DNA from: Clostridia bacterium
GTDB taxonomy: Bacteria; Bacillota; Clostridia; TANB77; UBA1234
Direction: 5' to 3'
DNA: 64,000 nt
Assembly (NCBI GenBank): GCA_017539905.1
Contig: JAFYBZ010000022.1
Span: 141,191-205,190, forward strand
The notes beneath the pieces were generated by a model. The model was not told the DNA's origin and did no database searches. It saw nothing but the letters and a program-made list of their open reading frames with translations. How positions within the stretch are numbered: position 1 is the first letter of the stretch; each line of letters begins with the position of its first letter. The translations under genes were made by a program, and so were the position numbers. Shown here piece by piece: positions 29,306 to 37,278 of this stretch.

Positions 29306-29311
29306 TTAAAC

Positions 29312-29328
29312 GGACGCCAATGGCGTCC
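29312..29328 (+). terminator. Hairpin between the small membrane protein gene and pta
   Basis: GGACGCC and GGCGTCC pair around AAT. The T-tract is short (AATTTTAT), so termination may be incomplete. Confidence 0.6.
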
Positions 29329-29361
29329 ATAATTTTATGTTTAAATATAAGGAGACCAAAG

Positions 29362-30360
29362 ATGAATTTTATTAAAGAAATCAAAGAAAAAGCTAAACAA
29401 AATGTTAAAACAATTGTTTTGCCAGAAGCACAAGATCCAAGAGTATTAGAGGCTGCAAGAAAAACTACTGATGAAGGATTTGCTAAAGTAATACTTTTAG
29501 GAAATAAAGAAGAACTTACTAAAATTGCAAATCAAAACAATATCTCTATTGATGATTTAATGATTGTTGATCCGCTTCTATCAGATAAAGCAGAAAGCTA
29601 TATTGAAAAGTTTTATGAACTAAGACAAGCAAAAGGAATGACTCCTGAAAAAGCTCGTGAAACTTTAAAAGATAAAATCTATTTTGGTACTATGATGGTT
29701 TATATGGGAGATGCTGATGGATTAGTATCTGGTAGTATTTGTTCTACATCAGATACATTAAGACCAGCACTTCAAACAATAAAGACTGCGCCAAACACAA
29801 AGCTTGTATCATCATTCTTTGTAATACAAGAGCCAGACACTTCATTTGGAGAAGATGGATTATTCTTATTTGCAGATTGTGGTTTAAATGTAAATCCAAC
29901 TGCAGAAGAATTATCTGAGATTGCAATTTCAACGGCAACAACATGGCTAGATTTGTTCGGCACCGAACCAAGAGTTGCAATGCTTTCTTATTCAACTTTA
30001 GGAAGTGCTCCTGATGTTGAGGGAATGAATGTAAAAGTTAGAGAAGCTACAAGATTAGTTAAAGAAAAAGTACCTAATTTAGCAATCGAAGGAGAAATAC
30101 AATTAGATGCTGCAATTGTTTCTTCAGTAGCTGCTAAGAAAGCACCTGAAAGCAAAGTTGCAGGTAAAGCAAATATTTTGATATTCCCAGATTTAAATTC
30201 TGGCAATATTGGATATAAATTGGTTCAAAGATTTGCTCACGCAGAAGCTTATGGACCTGTTACACAAGGTATAGCAAAACCAGTTAATGATTTATCTCGT
30301 GGATGCTCAGCAGATGATATAGTTGGTGTTGTTGCTATTACCGCAGTACAATGTAAATAA
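29362..30360 (+). CDS. pta: Phosphate acetyltransferase
   Basis: Converts acetyl-CoA and phosphate to acetyl phosphate, the first step of acetate formation. The 332-residue length is that of the short clostridial Pta. VLPEAQDPRVLEAA at the N-terminus, SGSICSTSDTLRPALQ and the C-terminal GPVTQGIAKPVNDLSRGC are characteristic. ATG 29362 follows AAGGAGACC; the longer upstream frame crosses the hairpin at 29312 and is rejected. ackA follows after one small gene, completing the pathway. Confidence 0.97.
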   Translation: MNFIKEIKEKAKQNVKTIVLPEAQDPRVLEAARKTTDEGFAKVILLGNKEELTKIANQNNISIDDLMIVDPLLSDKAESYIEKFYELRQAKGMTPEKARETLKDKIYFGTMMVYMGDADGLVSGSICSTSDTLRPALQTIKTAPNTKLVSSFFVIQEPDTSFGEDGLFLFADCGLNVNPTAEELSEIAISTATTWLDLFGTEPRVAMLSYSTLGSAPDVEGMNVKVREATRLVKEKVPNLAIEGEIQLDAAIVSSVAAKKAPESKVAGKANILIFPDLNSGNIGYKLVQRFAHAEAYGPVTQGIAKPVNDLSRGCSADDIVGVVAITAVQCK

Positions 30361-30373
30361 AAAGAGGTAGATT

Positions 30374-30871
30374 ATGAAAAAAGCATTTATAATCTGTATA
30401 ATAATAATTGTATTACTTTTAATATCATTAGTATCTCTATATTTTATAAATAATTACTATAAAGATGAAACTAAACCAGATACAACCGGAATGTTTGGCA
30501 CCGGATATTGGTATGATGGACAAGGTGCTCAAATAAAACTAATCTTAAATCGATATTTAGATAATAATCGTATTTATAGTGATTTAGAAGACTTTATAGA
30601 TGAAATAAACAAACACAATCAAGAGATAGAAACAAAAGAAATGAACTCATATGTAAATATTATTGCACCAGAAATTGTAAAAACCGAAACTATTAAAAAC
30701 AAATATGGTGAATATGTCGAAATATTTGTTTTATCTGGAAATAAAGCAAAACAGAGTGGTTATTATACAATAAAAGAATTATCTAGAGATGAGGAAAATG
30801 ATTTTATTAACGTTGTATCAATAGAGCTTCAAGAATCATATCAAGCATCTAATGATTTAAAAAATGGATAG
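30374..30871 (+). CDS. Membrane-anchored protein between pta and ackA, unknown
   Basis: A 165-residue protein with a single N-terminal transmembrane helix (about 4-26) and a soluble, probably external domain with no recognised family. It starts 13 nt after pta with AAAGAGGTAG, so it is probably translated from the pta mRNA. The terminator stem after it overlaps its stop codon, separating it from ackA. A functional link to acetate metabolism is only suggested by position. Confidence 0.6.
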   Translation: MKKAFIICIIIIVLLLISLVSLYFINNYYKDETKPDTTGMFGTGYWYDGQGAQIKLILNRYLDNNRIYSDLEDFIDEINKHNQEIETKEMNSYVNIIAPEIVKTETIKNKYGEYVEIFVLSGNKAKQSGYYTIKELSRDEENDFINVVSIELQESYQASNDLKNG

Positions 30872-30890
30872 AGTTTTCTATCCATTTTTT
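30861..30890 (+). terminator. Terminator after the pta unit
   Basis: TGGATAGA (30865-30872) pairs with TCTATCCA (30877-30884), extended by A and T runs, then a T-tract. It overlaps the stop codon of the 30374 gene. Confidence 0.82.
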
Positions 30891-30891
30891 A

Positions 30892-30920
30892 TTGTATTTT
30901 TCATTGATTTATGGTATTAT
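30892..30920 (+). promoter_or_regulatory. Promoter of ackA
   Basis: TTGTAT at 30892 and TATTAT at 30915, spacer 17 bp. It begins right after the preceding T-tract. Confidence 0.68.
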
Positions 30921-30958
30921 TCAACTCAAATGAATTTATCGAATTGGAGGATATAAAA

Positions 30959-32212
30959 ATGAAAATTTTAGTAGTAAACTGTGGAAGCAGTTCATTAAAA
31001 TATCAATTAATTGATATGGAGACAGAACAAGTTCTTTGCAAAGGTAAATGCGATAGAATAGGAGAAACAGGTGATGGTGCAATTGGAAGACCATTCATCG
31101 AATATAAAGGTAAATCAGGAAAGAAGATTAAAGAAGAAATGCCGCTTCCAGATCACGAAGCAGCATTTAGAGCTGTTGTTAAATACATGACAGATCCTGA
31201 AGAAGGAGTTGTTTCTGAGTTATCAGAAATCTCAGCTATTGGACATAGAATAGTTAATGCAGGTCCATTCTTCTTTAGAACAACTTTGGTTAATGATGAA
31301 GTTATGAAAAAATTCCAAGACTTCTCAATTCCTTATGCACCTTTACACAACCCAGCTGCTCTTCAAGGTATTAATGCATGTTTTAAAACAATGGAAGGTA
31401 TTCCACAAGCTTTAGTATTTGATACAACATTCCATCAAACAATGCCTAAAGAAGCATTTATGTATGGTGTTCCATATGATTGGTATGCTAAGTATGGTGT
31501 AAGAAGATATGGTGCTCACGGAATGTCACATCAATTTGTTACTGAAGAAGCTGCTAAGCTTATGAATATTCCACAAGATAAATTGAATATGATTTCTTGT
31601 CACTTAGGAAATGGTTCTTCAATCACTGCTGTTAGAAATGGCAAGTGCGTAGACACTTCAATGGGATTCACACCACTTGAAGGTTTAGTAATGGGTACTA
31701 GAAGCGGTGATATCGATCCAGCTGTTCTTGAATTCGTTATGGATAGAGAAGGCATGGATATTCACGAAATGCTTAAGATATTAAATAAAAAATCTGGTCT
31801 TCTTGCTCTTTCTGGTAAAACAGGAGATGTTAGGGACCTAAGAATGCTTCGTGATCAAGGCGATGAAAGATCAGCTTTAGCTCTTAAAGTATTATCTTAT
31901 AGAATTAGAAAATATATCGGAGCTTATATGGCAGTATTAGGACATGTTGACTGCATAACATTTGAAGGTGGTATAGGAGAGCATAATCCTGATGTTATTA
32001 AAGCAGCTATTGATGGATTAGAAGAATTTGGAATTAAGTATGATGATTCACACATTGATGACGAAATGTATGAAGGAATTGTTAGCACACCAGATTCTAA
32101 GATTAAAATGTTTGTAATTGCCACTAACGAAGAAATCGTTATTGCAAAAGAAACACAAGATGCTGTTTCTAATGAATACTTTATTAGTTTTGATAACAAA
32201 GAAGTAGAATAA
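30959..32212 (+). CDS. ackA: Acetate kinase
   Basis: Makes ATP and acetate from acetyl phosphate. 417 residues, slightly longer than the usual 400 because of a polar C-terminal extension (ISFDNKEVE). The VNCGSSSLKYQL start, GHRIVNAG, the HGMSHQFV segment, CHLGNGSS, TRSGDIDPA and FEGGIGEH motifs of the ASKHA fold are all in place. ATG 30959 follows TTGGAGGATA. It has its own promoter and a terminator shared with the convergent gene. Confidence 0.98.
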   Translation: MKILVVNCGSSSLKYQLIDMETEQVLCKGKCDRIGETGDGAIGRPFIEYKGKSGKKIKEEMPLPDHEAAFRAVVKYMTDPEEGVVSELSEISAIGHRIVNAGPFFFRTTLVNDEVMKKFQDFSIPYAPLHNPAALQGINACFKTMEGIPQALVFDTTFHQTMPKEAFMYGVPYDWYAKYGVRRYGAHGMSHQFVTEEAAKLMNIPQDKLNMISCHLGNGSSITAVRNGKCVDTSMGFTPLEGLVMGTRSGDIDPAVLEFVMDREGMDIHEMLKILNKKSGLLALSGKTGDVRDLRMLRDQGDERSALALKVLSYRIRKYIGAYMAVLGHVDCITFEGGIGEHNPDVIKAAIDGLEEFGIKYDDSHIDDEMYEGIVSTPDSKIKMFVIATNEEIVIAKETQDAVSNEYFISFDNKEVE

Positions 32213-32220
32213 TAAAAATA

Positions 32221-32260
32221 AAAAACTGAAAAAACCATGATTGGTTTTTTCAGTTTTTAA
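32221..32260. terminator. Bidirectional terminator between ackA and the convergent gene
   Basis: A perfect 17-bp stem (32221-32237 with 32242-32258) around TGAT, with A and T runs at its ends so that it can serve both strands. Confidence 0.9.
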
Positions 32261-32598
32261 AGTTTAAATCGTTCTTGATTTTCAGTATTCAAAATGTAGA
32301 AAATATAGTCATCTTTATTTTTGAAGACTTCGGGTATACTAGATTCATCTGCAGGTTTAATACCAAAACTATTCATAAGATCAATAAGTGCCTGGTAATG
32401 AACTCTCGAAACAATCGAACCAAGGTAATCGAGACTATCAATGATGTAACCTTTGTAAATAATAATTTTACCATCTTTGGGATTGATTCCGATAAAGAGT
32501 ACGCCCCTTTTGTTTGAACCTTTGGAAATTATCCGTTTCAAACTTTTCAAGAAGGCATCACAATCTTTATCTTGTTTAAGGAATGAAATGAGATTCAT
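32257..32598 (-). CDS. Small orphan protein, unknown
   Basis: A 113-residue soluble protein with a KGSNKRGVLFIGINPKDGKII core and a helical C-terminus; no family recognised. It starts at 32598 after AAAGGAAGGTG on the minus strand. It is monocistronic, with its own promoter (32650-32678) and a terminator shared with ackA. Its layout matches the other isolated small genes of this window. Confidence 0.6.
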   Translation of the reverse strand: MNLISFLKQDKDCDAFLKSLKRIISKGSNKRGVLFIGINPKDGKIIIYKGYIIDSLDYLGSIVSRVHYQALIDLMNSFGIKPADESSIPEVFKNKDDYIFYILNTENQERFKL

Positions 32599-32649
32599 AA
32601 GATAGACACCTTCCTTTCTTATAAAATGATGTATTCAAAATACAAATGA

Positions 32650-32678
32650 ATTTTATCACAAAAGAAAGCTATTTTCAA
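32650..32678 (-). promoter_or_regulatory. Promoter of the 32257-32598 gene
   Basis: On the minus strand TTGAAA and TAAAAT are separated by 17 bp. Confidence 0.72.
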
Positions 32679-32717
32679 TAGATTAACATAATATTATTGC
32701 CAAAAAGGAGTATTTAT

Positions 32718-33575
32718 ATGATTATTTCAAAAGACTGGAAAGACTATGAAATATTAGATATGGCTAATGGCGAAAAGCTTGAAAGATGGGGAAATATCGT
32801 CTTAATTAGGCCAGATCCACAAATAATATGGAAAAGTAAATCTCACCCTGAACTATGGAAAAAAGCCAATGCTCACTACCATAGAAGCAATAAAGGCGGT
32901 GGAGAATGGGAATTTATTAAAAAAGTTCCTGCTAGCTGGCAGATTACATATAAAGATTTAACTTTCAATTTAAAACCTATGGGATTTAAACATACAGGAT
33001 TATTTCCTGAACAAGCTGTTAACTGGGACTTTATGATGAAAAAGATTAAAGAAGCAAAAAGAGAGATAAAAGTATTAAATCTATTTGCTTATACAGGAGG
33101 AGCAACATGTGCTTGTTTAAAAGCAGGTGCTTCAGTTTGTCATGTAGATTCATCAAAAGGAATGACATCTTGGGCTAAAGAAAATGTAAATAGTTGTGGA
33201 TTAAAAGATGCTCCAGTTAGATTTATTATTGATGATGTAATTAAATTTGTACAAAGAGAAATTAGACGTGGTAATAAATATGATGCAATTATAATGGATC
33301 CTCCTTCTTATGGAAGAGGAGCAAAAGGAGAAGTTTGGAATATTGAAGATTCATTATATGATTTAGTTGAGCTATGTTCAAAAGTGTTATCTGATGATCC
33401 ATTGTTCTTCTTAATTAATTCATATACAACAGGACTTTCTCCAACAATATTAGCTAATGTTTTATCAATGACAATAAAGAAAAAAGGAAAAGTAAGTTGT
33501 GGAGAAGTAGGACTTCCTATGAAAGATTCTGATATGATTTTGCCATGTGGCATTTATGGAAGATGGGAGAAATAA
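32718..33575 (+). CDS. Class I SAM-dependent methyltransferase, RlmI/RlmK-like
   Basis: A 285-residue predicted rRNA (cytosine) methyltransferase. The SAM-binding region reads VLNLFAYTGGATCACLKAGA, and the catalytic motif is MDPPSYGRG, as in RlmI/RlmK-type enzymes; the N-terminal PUA part of RlmI is absent. ATG 32718 has AAAAAGGAG upstream; the TTG at 32697 is rejected. A pseudouridine synthase follows with no gap, so the pair looks like an RNA-modification operon. The target base is not deducible. Confidence 0.85.
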   Translation: MIISKDWKDYEILDMANGEKLERWGNIVLIRPDPQIIWKSKSHPELWKKANAHYHRSNKGGGEWEFIKKVPASWQITYKDLTFNLKPMGFKHTGLFPEQAVNWDFMMKKIKEAKREIKVLNLFAYTGGATCACLKAGASVCHVDSSKGMTSWAKENVNSCGLKDAPVRFIIDDVIKFVQREIRRGNKYDAIIMDPPSYGRGAKGEVWNIEDSLYDLVELCSKVLSDDPLFFLINSYTTGLSPTILANVLSMTIKKKGKVSCGEVGLPMKDSDMILPCGIYGRWEK

Positions 33576-34241
33576 ATGAACGTTATTTATGAGGATAATC
33601 ATATCTTAGTTGTTGAGAAGCCTTGCAATGTTGCTTCACAAGGTGACGAGACTGGCGACAAAGATATGCTTACTATGTGTAAAGAATATATTAAAGAAAA
33701 ATATAATAAACCTGGTAATGTTTATGTTGGTCTTGTACATAGGCTAGATAGACCAGTTGGTGGAATTATGGTTTTTGCTAAGACCTCAAAAGCCGCTTCC
33801 AGACTATCTGAATCAGTTCGCTCTAAAGATTTCAAAAAAACTTATCTTGCAGTTGTATATGATAAAGATAACAAACTACAAGATAAAGGTGAGTTTGAAG
33901 ACTACATGATAAAAAATGAAGCCTTAAATAAAAGTATGGTATGTAGTAAAGATAAACATGGTGCAAAACTAGCTAGACTATCTTATGAGGTTATTGGACA
34001 AAAAGATGATTTAAAGCTTGTGCGTATAAATCTAGAAACTGGCCGTCATCATCAAATAAGAGTGCAATTTTCTTCAAGAGAATGTCCATTATACGGTGAT
34101 CAAAAATATGGAAGCGGTCCGAAAGGTGAACAAATCGCACTTTGGGCCTATAAAATTTCATTTAAACATCCAATAAAAGATGATATTATGGAATTTGAAG
34201 ATATGCCAAAGCCATTTGGTATTTGGAAAGATTTTATTTAA
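33576..34241 (+). CDS. RluA-family pseudouridine synthase
   Basis: Isomerises uridine in rRNA or tRNA. The catalytic HRLDRPVGG motif holds the conserved aspartate, and GRHHQIRVQFS and PLYGDQKYG complete the RluA fold. At 221 residues it is a compact form with no S4 domain. The ATG follows the methyltransferase stop directly, and the ribosome binding site lies within that gene (GGGAGAAAT). The two are surely co-expressed. Confidence 0.93.
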   Translation: MNVIYEDNHILVVEKPCNVASQGDETGDKDMLTMCKEYIKEKYNKPGNVYVGLVHRLDRPVGGIMVFAKTSKAASRLSESVRSKDFKKTYLAVVYDKDNKLQDKGEFEDYMIKNEALNKSMVCSKDKHGAKLARLSYEVIGQKDDLKLVRINLETGRHHQIRVQFSSRECPLYGDQKYGSGPKGEQIALWAYKISFKHPIKDDIMEFEDMPKPFGIWKDFI

Positions 34242-34260
34242 TTATATTGGAGGAGTACAT

Positions 34261-35295
34261 ATGAAAAAAGTTTTAATAGTTTTAAGTATTTTATTAATTC
34301 TAATTAGTTCAACTGTTTATGCAGATTTAATTATTCCAGATTATAAATATGAACAACAAGAAGTAAACAATGAAAATGTTGAAGTAACAATATGTCCATC
34401 AAGAGGTATATTATTTAACGCAGTACATTATATGTTTTTTAACTCAAATTATGAATATGTATATCCTATATCATACAACGGAACAACATACCTTCCAGTT
34501 AGAGGCCTTTCATCACTATTAAATGAAGGAATAACATGGGATGGAAAAACGAATTCAGTATATATTGGTGAAGGAGAAAAAGATACTAGTTTTTGTTCTG
34601 AGACTTTAGGACCAATTACTTATCCAGAAACAAAAAAGGTTGATGCAGTTTTAAACAAAAAAATTACAATAATTTATAAAGGTAATAAGAAAACTTTTGA
34701 AGATGTTAACGGAACTACAGTATATCCAATTTCTTATCAAGGAACGACATACTTACCAGTAAGAGCTGTTTCACACTTGTTTGGAGTCGATTTAAGTTAT
34801 AATTCTAGTGAAGACAAGGTAGAATTGCACAAAGCAGTAGATTATGGCAAACCTTTAGGTAAATCTTATGATGGTGCAAAAATCAGTCTAAGTGTATTCT
34901 ATATTTATAGAGAACCAAATACATTAGCAGAAATAGATTTTGAACTTGATAAAGATACTATTTTTTCAGCAATAGATTATCCAAATGGTTGGTCAAGAAT
35001 TATCTATAGTGATAGAATACTTGGATGGTTTGAAACAAAGTATATTATTAAACCAGATAGTAATGCAAATGTCGAAGAAAAAACAGCAATCGGTAAAGAT
35101 GGAGAGGTACTTGTTGATTTTATAGATCTTAAAAAATCTCAGAATTCTGAGAGTGAAACAATAGATATAATGATACATACAGATACATTCACTGTCTTGG
35201 ATATTAATCCAGGCGGAAAATGGTACAAAGTACAATATGGTGATGAAGAAGGTTGGATAGAGTATAACCCTAAGTATGTAACTATTATGTATTAA
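34261..35295 (+). CDS. Secreted protein with two stalk (copper-amine-oxidase N-like) repeats and two SH3 domains
   Basis: A 344-residue exported protein. A signal peptide ends near STVYA/D (residue 22). Two stalk-type repeats each carry YPISYNGTTYLPVR or YPISYQGTTYLPVR (about 70-110 and 155-195), the pattern called copper amine oxidase N-terminal-like in Bacillota surface proteins. Residues 205-344 form two SH3b-like domains related to those of the 15271-15945 protein. A cell-wall role is likely. GGAGGAGTAC precedes ATG 34261; the longer frame overlaps the RluA gene and is rejected. Confidence 0.85.
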   Translation: MKKVLIVLSILLILISSTVYADLIIPDYKYEQQEVNNENVEVTICPSRGILFNAVHYMFFNSNYEYVYPISYNGTTYLPVRGLSSLLNEGITWDGKTNSVYIGEGEKDTSFCSETLGPITYPETKKVDAVLNKKITIIYKGNKKTFEDVNGTTVYPISYQGTTYLPVRAVSHLFGVDLSYNSSEDKVELHKAVDYGKPLGKSYDGAKISLSVFYIYREPNTLAEIDFELDKDTIFSAIDYPNGWSRIIYSDRILGWFETKYIIKPDSNANVEEKTAIGKDGEVLVDFIDLKKSQNSESETIDIMIHTDTFTVLDINPGGKWYKVQYGDEEGWIEYNPKYVTIMY

Positions 35296-35329
35296 TGTTA
35301 ACTTAACATTAATTTAATATTAAAAATTG

Positions 35330-35367
35330 ACTACTTATATGACATATATAAGTAGTTTTTTTATAAT
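35330..35367 (+). terminator. Terminator overlapping the next promoter
   Basis: ACTACTTATAT (35330-35340) pairs with ATATAAGTAGT (35346-35356), then seven T. ATGACA in the loop (35339-35344) and TATAAT (35362-35367) give a 17-bp-spaced promoter for the next gene. Confidence 0.8.
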
Positions 35368-35409
35368 GTATATAGGGTAATTTTATTTTAAAGTTAAAGG
35401 AGAATTATT

Positions 35410-35967
35410 ATGAAAAGAATTATTCTATCTATCACACTAATTTTAGTATTATTAAGTTCTGTAGCTTTTGCAGATTTAATAGCGCCAACAGTAAATCCAA
35501 ATGTTGAAGAGGTTGAAGTAGTACTACAATGCTCTCGTGCAATACGTTACAACAATACTTTTAGAGTATTTAAAAATGCTAAAGGAGACTATGTATATCC
35601 AATTTCATATAATGGTTCAACATACCTTCCAATTAGAGCTATTTCAGCTTTATTCTCAGAGGGTATTACTTGGGATGGCGAGAAGAATACTGTTTTCTTA
35701 GGAAAAGGTGATGTAGATACTACAGCATGTGAAGAATCAGATGTAAGATTCTATGTACCTGTAGAAAAGGTTCAAGCTAAAATTATTAAAGATAGAAAGA
35801 TTTCATATAAAAATAAAACTCAAACATTTAAAGATGCTAATGGAAAAGTAGTATATCCAATATCTTATCAAGGATCTACATACTTACCAGTAAGAGCTAT
35901 CTCAAATCTATTTGGAGCTAAGATTGATTATAAGGATATTTTAGATATCGTAGATATAACAAAATAG
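35410..35967 (+). CDS. Secreted protein with two stalk (copper-amine-oxidase N-like) repeats
   Basis: A 185-residue paralogue of the preceding protein without the SH3 part. A signal peptide ends near SVAFA/D (about residue 22), and two stalk repeats contain YPISYNGSTYLPIR and YPISYQGSTYLPVR. The close match in the repeats and signal peptide shows a tandem duplication. It has its own promoter, nested in the upstream terminator, and AAAGGAGAA as ribosome binding site. Probably surface-associated; ligand unknown. Confidence 0.83.
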   Translation: MKRIILSITLILVLLSSVAFADLIAPTVNPNVEEVEVVLQCSRAIRYNNTFRVFKNAKGDYVYPISYNGSTYLPIRAISALFSEGITWDGEKNTVFLGKGDVDTTACEESDVRFYVPVEKVQAKIIKDRKISYKNKTQTFKDANGKVVYPISYQGSTYLPVRAISNLFGAKIDYKDILDIVDITK

Positions 35968-35998
35968 CCTATTTGTAACATAAATTTAATATTACATT

Positions 35999-36040
35999 AA
36001 AGCCCATGATATTAACTTATTATGGGCTTTTTGATATAAT
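35999..36040 (+). terminator. Terminator overlapping the promoter of the alcohol dehydrogenase gene
   Basis: A 12-bp stem (35999-36010 with 36019-36030, one G.U) and a T-run. TTAACT (36012-36017, in the loop) and TATAAT (36035-36040) form a promoter with a 17-bp spacer. Confidence 0.75.
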
Positions 36041-36105
36041 TTCACTAGGTATGTAAATAATTTTGTTGCGATGAAATTTTGGTCGCACATAGGGAGGAAT
36101 AAGAA

Positions 36106-37257
36106 ATGGCATTAAGATTTATTTTAAATGAAACATCTTATTTTGGTAAGAATGCACGTGAGGTTCTTCCAGAAGAAATTGTTAAGAGAGGATTTAAAAA
36201 GGTATTTTTAGTTACTGATAAAGCTTTAGTAGAAGCGGGCGTAACTAAAAGAGTTACAGACATTTTAGATAGAGCAGACATAGAATATACTGTCTACGAC
36301 AATGTTAAACCAAATCCAACTATTGCAAATGTTTTAGGCGGAGTTGAAAGATGTACTTTAGACAAAGCTGATGTAATAGTTGCAGTTGGTGGTGGCTCTG
36401 CTATGGATACTGCTAAAGGAATATCTATTTTAATGACAAATCCTGACAGAACTTTAGAAAGCCTTGCTGGACTTTCTAATACTATAAATAAAGGAATGCC
36501 AATGATTTGCCTTCCAACAACTCATGGTACTGCATCAGAAGTAACAATCAACTATGTTATTACTGATGAGTCACGTAAGATTAAAATGGTTATGGTTGAT
36601 CCAAATGATATACCATGTCTAGCAATTGTAGACTCAGAACTAATGTCTACAATGCCAAAGAGTTTGGCAGCTGCTACTGGTATGGATGCATTAACACATG
36701 CCGTTGAAGGATATATAACTAAAGCTCATAACACAATGAGTGATATGTTCCATATGGAAGCTATAAAATTAATATTTAAATATTTACCATCAGCTGTAAA
36801 TAATAAAGATGAAGAAGCTTTAGAGAATATGGCTTTAGCACAATATATGGCCGGAATGGGATTCTCTAATGTTGGTCTTGGTATTGTTCACTCAATGGCT
36901 CACCAATTAGGTGCTGTTTATGACACACCACACGGAATAGCAAATGCTATTTTACTTCCAACTGTTATGAGATTTAATGGTGAAGTATGTGCACAAAGAT
37001 TTAGAGAAATTCTTTGTGAGATTGGTCGTCCTGATGCAATGAATTTAAATGATCAAGATGTTATCAACACATTCTGTTGGATGATTTCAGAATTATCTAA
37101 AGCTGTTGGTATTACAACAACTGTTAAAGATACTGGTGCTACAGAAGAAGATTTAGAAATGCTTGCTGAAAAAGCAATGGAAGATCCTTGTAGACCAGGT
37201 AATCCAAGAGAAACAACTAAAGAAGACTTTATTAACTTATATAAGCAAGCAATGTAA
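36106..37257 (+). CDS. Iron-containing alcohol dehydrogenase
   Basis: A 383-residue group III NAD(P)-dependent dehydrogenase, close in length and layout to FucO-type lactaldehyde/1,2-propanediol and butanol dehydrogenases. The nucleotide-binding VGGGSAMDTAKG, TTHGTASEVT, and the iron ligands in DALTHAVEGY, HSMAHQLGAVYDTPHG are present. It fits alcohol formation in a mixed-acid fermenter together with pta/ackA. The ribosome binding site is GGGAGGAATAAG. Substrate preference is not deducible. Confidence 0.93.
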   Translation: MALRFILNETSYFGKNAREVLPEEIVKRGFKKVFLVTDKALVEAGVTKRVTDILDRADIEYTVYDNVKPNPTIANVLGGVERCTLDKADVIVAVGGGSAMDTAKGISILMTNPDRTLESLAGLSNTINKGMPMICLPTTHGTASEVTINYVITDESRKIKMVMVDPNDIPCLAIVDSELMSTMPKSLAAATGMDALTHAVEGYITKAHNTMSDMFHMEAIKLIFKYLPSAVNNKDEEALENMALAQYMAGMGFSNVGLGIVHSMAHQLGAVYDTPHGIANAILLPTVMRFNGEVCAQRFREILCEIGRPDAMNLNDQDVINTFCWMISELSKAVGITTTVKDTGATEEDLEMLAEKAMEDPCRPGNPRETTKEDFINLYKQAM

Positions 37258-37278
37258 TTTTATTTTTAGGAGATTTGT

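Noticed and set aside
29744-30206. Minus-strand frames opposite pta
   Set aside because: They lie wholly within a complete, conserved pta and have no start signals.
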